A DNA stretch of 64,000 bases from Antitrichia curtipendula (Eukaryota; Streptophyta; Bryopsida; Hypnales; Leucodontaceae), in NCBI GenBank assembly GCA_951230915.1, contig OX579633.1:6112145-6176144 (forward strand), read 5' to 3'. The notes below the pieces were generated by a model. It did no database searches and had not been told where the DNA came from. It saw only the letters and a list, made by a program, of their open reading frames with translations. Shown piece by piece: positions 13,418 through 25,826 of this stretch (positions within the stretch are counted from its first letter, which is position 1; every line of letters starts with the position of its first letter). The position numbers and the translations under genes were made by a program.

Positions 13418-13569
13418 TAAACTATCCTATAGTCTAGACCAAATGGGAGCAAGCCAATTATGGGCTAAGTTATATTAGTAATGTACATTTTAGAACTTAA
13501 TATACACCACTAACATTCTTTAGCCCACAATGGGCTTTGCTCCCATTTGGTCTAGAATGGGGTAGTTTA
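13418..13569. repeat. foldback repeat of about 150 bp
   Basis: The two arms begin TAAACTATCC on the plus strand at 13418 and TAAACTACCC on the minus strand at 13569. They share TCTAGACCAAATGGGAGCAA and a 'gggctaa' inner end, leaving a short AT-rich loop. It looks like a small foldback MITE. No target duplication is clear. Confidence 0.7.
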
Positions 13570-14429
13570 CCTTAATAGGTGATGTACATATTCAAACAAG
13601 CACTATGAATTCTCATTTAGTTGCGTGGTGGACAAAATCAATTCATTCAAATTTTCTTGCAATCTTGATGAAGTCTACTTTTTGTGGTGCTACATGTTAG
13701 TTTTACCAAGATTTTTGTAGAATGTTAATTATAAGTTCATGTTGTAGTGTGAGGAAATTTTTTGTGGGTGTTGTGGCCAACTTTTTAAGAAGAGGTGGAT
13801 GAAGGTGTTTGAAAATTTATAGACATTACTGTACGATGAATGTAGTGAAATTGAGGTAAATAGTATATGTATTTACAAAGATGTAAGAAAAATATGTAAG
13901 AATTAAATAAAGGATTTAAATGCTAAGGGATTAAGGTAAACCAACCTTTGACAAGCAATTCATCCATGACATACACCTAGGAAATGACCTATTAGAGTCT
14001 TATATCAATCCATGGCATAATTTTTCTACTATTAAATAAGATTAGGACTACATTAGTTTGGTTAGTGGCCCAAATCAATTCCTTGGGTGATGGTGATGAA
14101 GTTATTAGTGATTGCTTTAAGAACTTCTACCTTTCTAATGAAAACTCGTCATAAGAAGTGATTTTTAAAATTCCTTCGTATTTTTTCCATGTTGGAAAAT
14201 ATTGTGATTGCTTTAGGTTGTTAGGTGGCCATTATAGATACCCTTTTTTTGCTGGTTCTGGAGTAGTCTAGAGACTCTTATAGGCCAATTGGGCAACACG
14301 CTTCAAAGATTCACAAAAAATTCATATTTTTTCAAAAGAATAAAATTTTAATTGTTCTCTTCATTTCTCACATTTGTCATTTGTAAGGAAAAAATTCTGA
14401 AATGTTTTTGCTAATTTTTGCTAATTTTT

Positions 14430-15112
14430 TTTCAAACAGGGTAAACCACTCGTTCTGCCTGTCATACCATAAAGGGTTTTTCTGAAGGGCGGTGCATGGT
14501 GGAACGAGTCGAGCCCAGCTCCTGACACATGCCAGCTCAACTACCGCACTGCCAAGGCTCGAGAACCTCCCCCAATGGATAAAAGTTTTCTTTTTCCCAC
14601 GGCTGGCCCGTCTTTGCCTGCCCGAAATGATGGGGTTTTTTGGGAAAATAGATTTTCAGCAGATAATGCTGGACTGCGACCCTTGGTCGCTGGTTACAAA
14701 ATCTTCGAAATCTGATACCGTCCGGACGCAGTGCTCCGTCCACCAATCGCCCAATCACTTTGCCAGTTCAGTGCTCTTCACGGCGACGAGCCGGTCTCTG
14801 CGGTAGGGCAAGGAAGCGTCCCGAGGTCGGCGGTCGGAGAGTGATGGGCGACCATGAGACGCGACCAACTGAGGGTCGGTCGCGACATGATCGTCGGGCG
14901 ACCTTCAGTAGAAGTGAGTTTCCGAAGGATGGTGAACTGCTTTAAGAGGCGTGAGGGGCTGAGGCTGTGGTCCTTCTCTCCCTCTGCATCTCTCCGTCTT
15001 CAGTGCTCTCGCTTACGCTGCGGTCTTTTGTGTGTGTCGTTCTTCTTGTTGAGAGCAGCCTGATCCTCGACGCCCGGCGTGCGCAGGCCTCGCTTGTGCG
15101 TCTTTCGGCAAA
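14430..15112 (+). promoter_or_regulatory. upstream and 5' leader region of AKR2
   Basis: The base composition changes abruptly from AT-rich to GC-balanced at about 14430 and stays so to the AKR2 start at 15113. The last 150 bases are pyrimidine-rich (CT-rich tracts at about 14967-15040), as in many plant leaders. The small frames here (for example 14492-14806) show no domain. No TATA box or transcription start could be fixed. Confidence 0.5.
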
Positions 15113-18100
15113 ATGGCCGCTCCCGCTGGTACGTTCTTGCACCGACAATGCTTAGTTGAATGATTTGCAAAAGAGGTTGCGAGGTCGATAAGGGAATATG
15201 TCGGAACGAGATCTCTGCGGTCTATGTGTTTGCTTCATTTTATTCCATCCATGATGTGGTACCTTGTGGATGAAAATCGGTTAATCGAAAGTTGACCTTT
15301 CTCGGCCGCTGTGGCGTTTCTTCTATTGATTCTGTGGAAAAATCCTACTCAGTATGCTTATACAAATTTGTTGTCCTAATTGGTCTTGAGGTGTTGCGGC
15401 TTGGTAGTTTTTTGTTGAATGGTTACTCTTTTTCAACTCCGATTATTCTCCTAGTTGTACTGGAGATTAGGACTCATTTGAAAACCCTGAAGGTAGGCGT
15501 CTTTCAGATTCTTTAGGTTACAGTAGCCGTGAACAGTCCGTCGACACTCCTTACCTACATCGTAATTATTTCGCGGAAGTACCTATCTTATTGCCAATTT
15601 CGGGGAGATTAACTGAGCTCAGTAGTCTGCAGGAATAGTGTCATCGTTTTTATTAGTAATATTTCTTGGAACGCTTTGAAATAATTTTGGGATTACATTT
15701 TATTTATATGTTTCTATTTTAAGTATTTTCTGTGCACCCAATTATTTTCGTGCTCTTTGAGATTCATTTTCTCTGTTAAACCTCTGGCAGAATCCACGCA
15801 GTCGATTAGGGTTATGATCCTGGACTAGGTTTCTGATTTCGCTGGTTTGAATATGTGGCTGGATATGTTGAACTTACGATTCTCATTTTCCTGGGTCCCA
15901 ATTATAGGATATGATTTAGAGACTATGAATGTAACTTTGAAATTTTTGGATAATAATTTCAGTACGATTACGCGTACGGAAGCATTTTTTTTCCCGATAT
16001 ATTCAGAGTATGCCCTCGTGTCAGGCTATTTGAGTGGGAAGGCAGATTGTATTTGAGGATACGATCTTGTTGCCTAGCTTCTTCTCTACCTTTTTCATTT
16101 TTGTGATGGTAATCACACTGGTTCGTTTCACTTCTGTACAGCATCATTACTTTTGGGATACCTTTTTCTATTATTTTGTTTTATGAAATTTAAAAATACA
16201 GAAAACATAACGTTTTTTTTATTGAAGTATAGAATCCTGTAAGGACGCTGCAATTTTAAAAAGTGTCCGATGAATTTCATTCAAGATCACTGTAGAAATG
16301 AAGAATGCACCTATTGGTCCAAAAAATCAGAGCATTTTTGAGTGACTACGTTGGTCATAGGTTGGAGTCCTTCCAGGGTTAAGGTTGTAATTTGGCCCGG
16401 GGTTGCATGTAAATTGAAGAAGGCTACTATGCCTCAGTCTATTCTAATTTCTGAGAACTGTAGCAAGGGGTCCCTGAACTGATGATATTTTTCCTTGATA
16501 CTCACCGACGGCATGCACATGGGCTTGAAGTGGAGACACAATTTGGGATTCTCTTAACTCGATTTGCGGGAAATATCCGTATTCGTCAATGATTCCGGGT
16601 CGTAACTGATTCTCCTGAATTCTCTGTTTCAGGCAAGGTTGGAGATGTGGAAGAGAAGAAGGCTCCAGCCCCCCCTGCTGCTGAAGACAAACCTGCGACC
16701 GCATCCAGTGCCGGACTTGGCGACGATGCTGCCGGAGCCAACCCATTCGATTTCTCAGCCATGTCGGGTCTCTTGAATGTACGTCATCTTCTCTATGCTG
16801 TTTCTTGTTCATCCCATCTTCATTAGCTTAACCTGATTATTATTCTCTAGATTGGGTTATCCTATTTCGCAAACAAATTTTGCATCTACTTAGTAGCGCA
16901 AACTTTTCGCTGTTTTTTTCTGGTCTAAAGATTTACATGCTGAGGTAAGTTAACGGATTGAGTGGCGGATCAGAAAGTTTGAATGTTAGGGTTCAGTTTC
17001 AACAGCCATTTGACTTCTTTTTTCAGAGAAGTCCGGATTAAACTGCAGTTATGGTCTGGAATATCATTGTCTCTAATTTTGCTCAAGTAACAGTACATGA
17101 AACTTCATAATAAGAATCACGAAACGCACTTATCTCATCAAAAATTGAGGTTTATGTGTAATGCCCCTCATGTGCGGGTTCCCAGGAAAGCTGGAATTCG
17201 TTCAGTGGTGCCTGGGATACATTTCTTAAAGTAAGTTAAGAGCTAATTAATGTTTAGTAACCACTACTTTAAAATTTAATAATATATCACATCATTGATG
17301 GAGTTTAGCAGCTACACTATCTTCGACATATGTCTCTGTATTGCCGGCTTAACGTACTGCCTTGATGCACTTGTATATTTGGGTGAAAGCAGATTCAACT
17401 TTTCTACTTAACAGTGGCCTGAACAAAACGTAGCTTTTAAATTACATTCCTAAGTAGGTTTGGTTGAGGTATGCAATCATCTTGTTCTACACTGAAGTCT
17501 CTTTAAGCTTCTTAACGGTCAGTCCTTCATCCGAAAGCTTTCTCTCACGTTATCCTTTCGTTTCCAGGATCCCAGCATCAAGGAGATGGCAGAGCAGATT
17601 GCAAAGGATCCTGCCTTCAACCAGATGGCTCAACAATTGCAGCGCAGTGTCCAAACTGTTGGAACCGAGGGACCTCCACAATTGGATACTAACCAGTACA
17701 TCAACGCTATGCAGCAAGTGATGCAAAATCCTCAGTTTATGACTATGGCCGAGCGACTTGGCAACGCCCTCATGCAGGTGCAATGCTTTTTTATATTACC
17801 TGGTGCTTTGAACCCGTCAGTGGCTAGGACTTATCCATCATTGCGTATGTTCGAAAAATTAATGTAGCATGTGAATATCTTCCCGATTGTGGTGTGGGGG
17901 TGCATTTTTCAAGGAATTTGTATGCAGTTGAAGGTCTTGTTGTTGGTATAACAATTTTGAATTTGTAAAATTGGTAGTCTTTCTCTGCTCATTAGTTTTA
18001 TTTTCTCTGGATTCTAGGATCCTGCCATGTCTGGCATGCTTTCAAACCTCACGAACCCGGCCCACAAGGAGCAACTGGAGCAACGCATGGCTGCAGTGCG

Positions 18101-19421
18101 AGAGGATCCTACCTTGAAGCCTGTCTTGGATGAGATCGAGAATGGTGGACCTGCCGCAATGATGAAGTGAGCTGTTTGATTATTCTTCATTTTCCCTTTA
18201 TACATATTTGAGGCTGCAGGCTGTGTTTAGTAAGGTTTTTCTATCTCTTCTTGCAGGTACTGGAATGACCCAGCAGTCCTCAGCAAGCTTGGGCAAGCTA
18301 TGGGTGTGGGTGTTCCCGGAGAGGGAGGCCTACAAGTGCCTGGTGAATCTGCTAATGATGAGGATGACGAAGAAGGTGATGAGGAAGACGAGGAGTTGAC
18401 CGTACATCACACTGCCAGCACTGGTGATGTCGAGGTATGGGAGGGCTTCTCAACTGAAGCGAATTCCTCAAGTTCTCTGTATCCATTCTTTCATATGAAC
18501 AACTAGTGAAAACCTTGGCAGAGTTGATGCACTTTCCTTCCTGATGATACGCGTTACCTTGTGTCACATTCTTGAGGGTTAGCCAATTCAGGTTGACTGA
18601 CTTTAAGGTATGAGTGACGGACTTTTTTTGATTTTTCACACATGCTGGCAGGGTTTGAAAATTCTTCTACAAGAGGGTGCAGACAAGGATGAAAAGGATG
18701 CCGAGGGCAGGACTGCCTTGCATTTCGCATCTGGTTATGGAGAGGTTTGTCATGTTTCATTTTGTGGTGTGGTTCTTTCCGTGTATGTTTTATATAGTGC
18801 AAGTGGAGGTGAATTTTGACCCCCCTTTTAACTGTTTTGAAGTTTCTGCATCTGCAGTAATATTCATATATAGCTTCAGATGTTTCGTAATTAGGGTTCT
18901 ACTATCTTTAGAATTGTTTATTCCGGCCATTTCCTCCGTGGATTGGATCTTTCACTGACCTCCAAACTACGTGGCAGGTGAAATGTGCCGAGGTGTTGCT
19001 TGAAGCTGGAGCAGGAGTGGACGCACTTGACAAAAATAACAACACTGCTCTTCATTATGCTGCTGGTTATGGCCGTGACGAATGTGTTGAGCTGCTTTTG
19101 AAGAATGGAGCTGCTGTGTAAGTCTCCAATCATTACAGCGTTTTCTTGCGTTGACTACACCGCTTTTAATTTTCGTCACGAGCACATTTTCGAACCTTTT
19201 TTTGACTCATACCTCTCCCCTAGTCCCCACACAGAATCTGAACCATTACTGGCTGTCTTCCATTCTGAAGTTCCAGTACGACAACAGAGCGGCTAACTTT
19301 GCGCGTGATATTTTGTTGCAGGACTTTGCAAAATTTGGATGGGAAGACGCCCATTGATGTTGCTAAGCTTAACAACCAGTCGGAAGTGCTTAAGCTCTTG
19401 GAGAAGGACGCCTTCTTGTAA
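15113..19421 (+). CDS. AKR2: AKR2-type ankyrin repeat protein (chloroplast outer-membrane targeting factor)
   Basis: Plant AKR2 is a cytosolic chaperone that binds signal-anchored and related outer-envelope proteins and delivers them to the chloroplast surface. Eight exons with GT-AG introns join in frame: 15113-15128, 16633-16778, 17568-17777, 18018-18166, 18257-18434, 18652-18744, 18978-19117 and 19322-19421, giving 343 residues (Arabidopsis AKR2A is about the same length). The order is: a Pro/Ala-rich N-terminus; [16 protein letters not shown] starting the STI1-like helical repeats (about 44-190); an acidic run at 208-220 ([13 protein letters not shown]); and ankyrin repeats from about 222 to the end ([45 protein letters not shown]). 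The C-terminus, LLEKDAFL, is conserved-looking. The start lies in a tiny 16-nt first exon, the only ATG that keeps the frame across the splice. The gene appears intact. Confidence 0.95.
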
Positions 19422-20500
19422 ATCACCTTCATGATGACCAATTCGGTTCATGGGCGTTCTGGCAATGAACAGTCTGTCTGGATCCACTGTCAAGACCATT
19501 TTGAGTGGTACTACCTAGTAATAAGCCTACAGTTATTTGCATGATTTAAGGGCGGAGTTAGTAGTGCTGTGTTGGGCATTTTGTTGCACAGCATCAGTGG
19601 TGATTTTTTTTGTTAGAACTTCTGTGAGTCATATAGGTTCGTTCGTGGGTCACGTCCTGTAGCTTGTCCTCCTGTCTAATGTACCTACGCCTTAACATGA
19701 ATGTGCTGCTTCGCATCCAAGGATTTCATAATTTGTGGCAGTTTGGAGGAAGTATGGGATCGTTGCTATTGTAGATATGGTACAAGAGTAATAACATTTC
19801 AATTCGCTAGTTCTCTCGTCTAACTACTGTAAATTTTACGTGACGGTATCTGCAGTCATGTATTTTCCAACCTAATCAGATGGTCATGACATTCGACATC
19901 ATAATTGCACCCCAAGCTGCCGTCCCTACATATCCTCCGTCCTCTCTTCGATACATCAGTTGTTTTAACCCCGAGGCGGCACCAAATTCTGGTGTCGGCA
20001 CAGATCTTGCAAGTTAAATAAAACCTTTCAAAGTTACTATCAAGTTACTGTTTTAGTTTTAGTTTTTTTAAATGACAAAGTCATCAATAATCTCATTTTG
20101 AAAATGAATGGTTATAATTTTTCTACTCAAGATTTTGGGCGAAGGGTGTCCATTGCAAATCTTGATTTTCTAGTGTTTGAAGGCTTTTGGAGATGAACTT
20201 CAAATACACTAGTTCTTGGTGAAAAAATCACATTAAACATTTATTTTATAAATTTGTAGGATAGATTTTGAGAAGTCCTAAATTAACCCATAAATGTTGT
20301 GGAGGATGTTTTTTGATTGATGAATGACAAAGAATCTCTCCATGTAGGATAAAAGTACAACTATTCATTTTCCAAATTTTGTGTGAAAAAGGAAGGTTTT
20401 TTATAGTAGTTTGACGTTCAATGAGTGACTTTTGTATTTTTTAAGCTAACAATTCATAGGGTACCAAAACAAATGATTTCCATAGTGATTGGCTTGTTGT
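19422..20500 (+). other. 3' flank of AKR2 and intergenic DNA
   Basis: The GC-balanced sequence after the AKR2 stop runs to about 19990 and probably holds the 3' untranslated region. It then turns abruptly AT-rich. No further gene is seen before the TTAA element at 20505. Confidence 0.5.
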
Positions 20501-20504
20501 TTAA

Positions 20505-21470
20505 CCCTTCATTGCCTAAGGTCTATTTGAGCTCAAAAACATCATTGCTTTTGAAGTATTATAGATCTAAATGTTGCTTAGTTATAGAAATTTCAACCGT
20601 ACAATCTTGTAGTGTATGTGTTGTAGATGACATGAACCAAATTTGGAGTCATTTGACCACTTAGATTGCAAGATTATAATGTTTTAGTGTTGAAAAAGGA
20701 TACTGAAATTTTCCTAGCAATACATTTGCAAGTGAAATTCGATTTCTAAACCTACTCAAATCAAAAAACTTAAAACTATAAAAAGATTTGAAACAAGCAT
20801 ACAAACACATTTGTGAAATAAAATATCATTTAGTTGATTCATTGTGTTTGCAAAATGGCTTGCAAATGTCAAAAAAATAGCAAGAAAAGTTACAAAAAAC
20901 ACATCTAAGGTTGAACCTCCTACTAAAATGCTTCTTAGTCACTCATAACCTCTTGGATTGATATAAAATTTTATCCACAAAGATTAGACTAGTATGCGCA
21001 AATTTTCCAAATTTTTTTATTCAAAATGGACACTATATGAAGAAGAAACAAGTCGTTGAAGTCCATTGTAATCCAAAAATGTCGGGATTTTGAACTTCGA
21101 TTGCTCCCAAACATTAAAAACAGTTTAGATAGACATGAAAATTTTACCACAATAACTAGACTCCAAGGGAACATAATCCAACAAATTTCATTGAAAACTA
21201 ACATTGGATGAAGGAGATACAAGTCCTTGAAGTTCTAGCCTTCAAATGCATTTTGGTAAACTTAAATTGAACTTGTGAACTTTGATTGGCTTCCAGGAAT
21301 CAGTACATCTTAGATTGATCTGAAAATTTTACAACATGAACTAGAAGAAAGAGCGCAAATTTTACAACAAGTTTAATTGAATTTTGGCCATCTGATCCAA
21401 AAGTTACAGTACTTTGAATTGGACTTGAAAATATGTAAGGATGCTTTTGGTCCCCTTTGGCGATGAAGGG
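20505..21470 (+). mobile_element. TTAA-flanked non-autonomous element, copy E1
   Basis: This 966-bp unit is flanked by TTAA on both sides (20501-20504 and 21471-21474). It has inverted ends CCCTTCATTGCCTAAGG and, on the minus strand, CCCTTCATCGCCAAAGG. The central part (20929-21340) is matched by an inverted copy at 26885-27296. No long open frame exists, so it could only move with a transposase supplied from elsewhere. A TTAA target is characteristic of piggyBac elements; assignment to that superfamily is an inference from ends alone. Confidence 0.6.
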
Positions 21471-21514
21471 TTAATGGTTAATAGGAGTTATCTATGTGAA
21501 GTCCTTGAATTTCT

Positions 21515-23175
21515 AAAAGAACAAGACATTTTCTTTTGTCAAAAAACACTCAAAACTGCCATTTCTATAGCAAAGAGTAAAAATAAATTGAATTTTTTTT
21601 TTGCACATCTAACCAAAAGATCTTACACCTAACTTGTATGAGAATGTGTGTAGAAAAAATTTCAGAAATTTTAACCACACAAATTGCAAGATACCTGCAT
21701 TTAAAGTGAAAATAACAAGTTTTTCATTACATTGTGGAACTAGATTATTTGACTTTGAACCTTTTTAGCTTAAATTTTTTGCAGTACATAGTTTTGAGCT
21801 TTAAGTCTTTATGGTGGAGAATTGAATTGAGGGTCTAGGAAAAAAAATTCAAAAAAACTTAATTTTCATACTTTAAAAAATTGTTAAATAGAAGTAGGTA
21901 TGACATAGAAGGAAAATCTAAATTTTTAATATCTCTAAAATAGAATTAAAATGCACTAATTCCAATGGTGAGATTATTTTAGCAAAAAAACTAAACCATG
22001 TGAAACTTTTTTTGTTTTAAATTGTAAAAATTACATTCAAAAATGAATCCTACAAGTTATTTTTTCGAGAAGATGTTCTAATTGCTTAAAAAACAAGATT
22101 GTTTATAACTTTCTCATAACAAATCCAAATGGAATGAGCCAAAGCTTTCTATGTAGACAGAAATATAATCTATGAGAGAAAAAAATTTAAATTTTTAAAT
22201 TTTATTTTTCTGCCCCCTCTCCATTATTTTGAGAATAACTTTTGTTCTCGGGGAGGTCACTTCTTCTTATGTTTTGTAACCACGTGTGTTAACCACCTAT
22301 TTGTTTGGAGGCTATTTACTTAGTAATCATGATTTTAAAGGACCCTTTTAGTAGAAAAAAAGCTACTTGGTCTTAATTTTAAGCACCCTATAGGTAATTA
22401 TAAATGAAAATCTAACTTAATTTTTGGCACGCTATAGTATTTATAAACTTTAGGAATTTTGTTTTGTTTGATAATGAAGGATTTTTGGATGAATGTTGGG
22501 CATAAAAATATGCAACATACATAAAAAATTAGGATCAAACTTAACCCTTAACTTTCTGAACGACCAGAATGTGGTCAATTTGTTTTTTGAACTGCTTTTT
22601 CTATTTAAAAAAATATTTAAATGAAGTTGCACTTGAAGTGATGCTTTGAAGAATCAAGTTGGCCATCTTTATATGCGGTTAGAAAGCATCTTTGATGATT
22701 CATTTTTAACACATCTTCTTGTATAAAGCATTAAATAGTTAAAACATAATATTTTTCATTCATCCTTTAGAAGGACTAAGGATTATACTCATCCTAATAT
22801 TAATTCCGTTTCTTCTATGATTTTATTCACACTAATTTATATCTACTTTTTTTTTAAATCAAAAGATTTTTCAATACCCTATTTTATATATAATGATGTT
22901 TCAAGAATTAAATCCAGGCTAAAATAGATCTACATCATTTATAAATTTTTGCTCCAATGAATAAAATTCACCCTATAGTTTAACTCACGTGGTTTTCTAC
23001 TTATGGCAGAGTGACCTCCCCGAGCTTTTGTTCCCGGGCACCAATTGAAGTAATAATTGTATTCACACAAAGCTTTATGTCTTCAAAAAATGTTTTAAGA
23101 AATTAGGACAAAAAATGAGACCACAGGTACCTGCCCAAAATCCACTTGTCCCCCAAATGAACAAATGGTCCTTTA
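21515..23175 (+). mobile_element. TTAA-family element, copy E2, interrupted
   Basis: This copy aligns with E5 (32228-33156) and, inverted, with E7 (47936-48849) from the 'caaaaaacactc' block near 21545 to 'tacctgcccaaaatcc' near 23130. A 778-bp insertion (22247-23024) splits it. Both termini are decayed; the left alignment begins only near 21515. It is non-coding. Confidence 0.65.
22247..23024. mobile_element. nested hAT- or Mutator-like MITE with 8-bp target duplication
   Basis: The terminal inverted repeats start CTCGGGGAGGTCACT at both ends and continue imperfectly for about 45 bp (shared inner block AACCACGTG...GTTAA). The 8-bp word CTTTTGTT directly flanks the element on both sides (22239-22246 and 23025-23032). 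The homologous position in copy E5 (about 32990-33010) is uninterrupted, reading straight into TTGTTCCCGGGCACC, so the insertion is supported by an empty site. There is no transposase frame. An 8-bp duplication fits hAT best; Mutator-like elements usually give 9. Confidence 0.8.
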
Positions 23176-23476
23176 GAGGTCACCTTCACATTATTTTGGT
23201 GACCTCAATTTTAGATTTGACAAGTGAAAAGAGGATTAGAAAGACTTGAAAATAATGTCATAGTTTTATCACCCTCATGATCAAGTATTATAATCTTTCA
23301 ATTCATAAGCAATACTATTGTGTTTTCTTTTTCCATGTGATGTTGAATATGTCTAGTTTGAATTTGTATGGTTAATTAATTTATTTTAATTAATAAAAAT
23401 TATTAAAATATTGTTCAATTTAGAACAAATTCTAAGAAGCTCAAAAAAGGCCTTGGCCATTTATAGATTAAGTATA

Positions 23477-23766
23477 TGGTAGTCTGCTCTAAAAGCAATC
23501 ATGATGTAGGGGTACATTTTGCTTTCTGTAATGTATTGACAATGTACTGTACATTTCAGAAGATGGTCGCTCTTAGTGACCCCAGCATTTCAACTTCAAA
23601 AAATCATAACTAATTCCACAAAGGTCTAAAAATATGAAACTACTTGGATTAGATGCCAATTCTATTTCTTTTCCTACGGAAATCTAGTTAAAATTATTTT
23701 AAGGAGTTTAGCTTCCTCCAAAAGGCAATTAGCTCTTAACCTAGTTGCTTTTAGAGCAAACTACCC
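23477..23766. mobile_element. TGGTAG-type MITE related to the AGGTAG family
   Basis: This 290-bp element begins TGGTAGTCTGCTCTAAAAGC. Its other end, on the minus strand, reads GGGTAGTTTGCTCTAAAAGC. It is flanked by TATA on both sides (23473-23476 and 23767-23770), consistent with a TA-type target. The ends share the 'GTAGTxTGCTCT' core with the elements at 1-259 and 27302-27711, but the interior differs. Confidence 0.75.
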
Positions 23767-23865
23767 TATACTCTCCTAGGCTAATCTTCACCATTTTTAT
23801 ATCCCATAATTAAAATAATAAGCCATAATGATTGGCAATCCATAGATGATTGTTTTTTTGGATGA

Positions 23866-24010
23866 ATCTTTAAAGGACATGACCCCCCATGACCAAAGTA
23901 GTCACCAAAATTACTCCAATTATTGAACCAATTGGTGCATTTTTTTGTTTCTATAGTAAACAATGAAGACATTAAGTGACCATTTTTTGACCTTAGTGTC
24001 CTTCAAGGAG
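23866..24010 (+). repeat. dispersed repeat, copy 1
   Basis: The stretch shares several blocks in the same order with 30766-30912 on the same strand: 'cccccatgacca', 'attattgaaccaat' and 'tttgtttctatag' followed by 'aacaatgaag'. Ends and class are unknown. Confidence 0.55.
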
Positions 24011-24617
24011 TAACCTTGTAAGGATGGGCCTATGACCACTAATTTCAAGGTTCATTGCCAATCAGTGACTACTTTTCAACCTCAACGTCCTTCAAGGATT
24101 AACCCTAAACACTAAAAAGGTGATCCATGGATTAAGCATCTTCTTCTTTAGAAATGTCAATAATATGATAATGGGGGAATTGACAACACTACTCACTAAA
24201 AATGTAATTAAGTACCTTCAACCAAAAATTTGGATGAAAAAATGATTATTTCCATCTTATAGTTTGAGGTAAAGTCATTCATAGGACACTTAGTATCCGC
24301 AACAGCGTTACAGACTTTAAGGGGAATGCAATTCTTAGCCCTTAACCGTGAAAGGACAGGTTGTTCAATGTAAGTTTGAATACAAGTAGAAGCCTATGAC
24401 CGTGTAGTTGTCTCATGTACAATTTTGTGACAATTGGTTGGGCAAATTCATTCAAAATGCAGGAAAGTGGTGCCATTGTTGAATAATCAAATGGATTTGT
24501 ATAGGACTGTCACCGAGGCAGAGGGAGTTTTGAAGCAAAAAGAAAACTAATGAGGAAGGCGAAGCCCAATGAGAAATGCTTTCTAAAAAAGAATTCCCAA
24601 CAATGAGGAGATTGCCC

Positions 24618-24653
24618 AACATAAACATCCATTTAGAAATGGATGTTTATGTT
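24618..24653. repeat. perfect 17-bp inverted repeat with a 2-base loop
   Basis: AACATAAACATCCATTT is followed by AG and then its exact reverse complement. No target duplication or related copy was found. Confidence 0.8.
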
Positions 24654-25447
24654 ATCAATGAATGAAAAAATTATAATCATTGATTGTATGGATTTCACTT
24701 GTACAAAATGAATGGGACTTTTTTTGGCGCGGGTTTACGAGTAAATCTTGCAACTGAGTATTTTTCCAAGATTAGATTGAATGCAACAGAAACATTGATA
24801 CTGAAATGTCCAACAACATAGTATTCAATAAGGTAGAGCCACCCATCACCAATCAACACCCAATTGGAAGTCAGGAAGGTGGCATAAATGCAGGAGAGGA
24901 TGGGACTAATTTCCAAACATAAGTTCTTGATTTCCGACCTTTTCTTTCCTATGGACCTAGTCAAACATCCTTTCAGAATTTTGTCCATAACTTTTGATTG
25001 GAGTCTTAAAATCCCAAACGAATTTTAGAAGATGAAATTTAACTTGATTTTTCAACTTTTTTCAGTTCAAAGTTTTTTGAAAAATGTTATTTCTACTATG
25101 GCTAAATGAGGTCTGAAATTCTACATCAAAACATAATTTTTACATTTTGACTATGAGCAATCAAGTTCTCATTTTCAAATTATCTTATACCCTTTGAGGA
25201 TTCATGGTGGGCAATTGATTTCAATATAAAAACAACATCTTCAACCTTCAATCCTACAAATGTCATTGAAGCAAAGCCTTCATTGAGTCATCAAATTATT
25301 TTTTGATGGCAAAGGGTTATATGACATTTATATTTTTTTTGTCAAAGGATTCTTAAGATTTTTGGCAAACCATCCTAACATATCTTTTTTGATTTTGGTT
25401 GGTTGGTATGAGATTTAGGAAAAAGAAAAGAGCACACCATAGATGTA

Positions 25448-25824
25448 AGGTAGCTGACCTCATTCCGACCATTTAAGCAATTATGCATATTTGGAGCACA
25501 GTTTTCTTGAGTGGAAATTTTTTCCCCTGTACAGAATTAGAGTTTAGAAGGATTCCATATTTTTTTAGGATTTTATTTCTCAAAACATAATTACTGTGAA
25601 TTTTTCAGTTGAGGATTTTGTTCAACCTATTCTTGTCACATAGGTCTTCCCATTTCCAACCACAAGTTGATTGCAAAATCAACCAAGATTGCATCCAATC
25701 ATAATGTGCCACGATTGCATTGAGAGCTGTGTCATAATTAATCACTGCTTTTCTCCTACTGATTGGAAAGAGAGTAACCTATATAACAAAAATAGGTCCT
25801 TTGTCGGAATGAGGTCGGCTACCT
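25448..25824. mobile_element. TA-flanked MITE with AGGTAGCYGACCTC ends
   Basis: This 377-bp element has inverted ends AGGTAGCTGACCTCATTCC and, on the minus strand, AGGTAGCCGACCTCATTCC. It is flanked by TA on both sides (25446-25447 and 25825-25826). The first five bases are shared with the AGGTAG family but the rest is distinct, so it is a separate family. It is non-coding. Confidence 0.85.
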
Positions 25825-25826
25825 TA

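Larger units (their letters stand above)
23771..25446. other. AT-rich intergenic DNA, no gene seen
   Basis: Apart from the dispersed repeat at 23866 and the small hairpin at 24618, nothing can be assigned. The minus-strand frame 24695-24988 (97 codons) shows no known domain and no splice partners. Confidence 0.5.
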
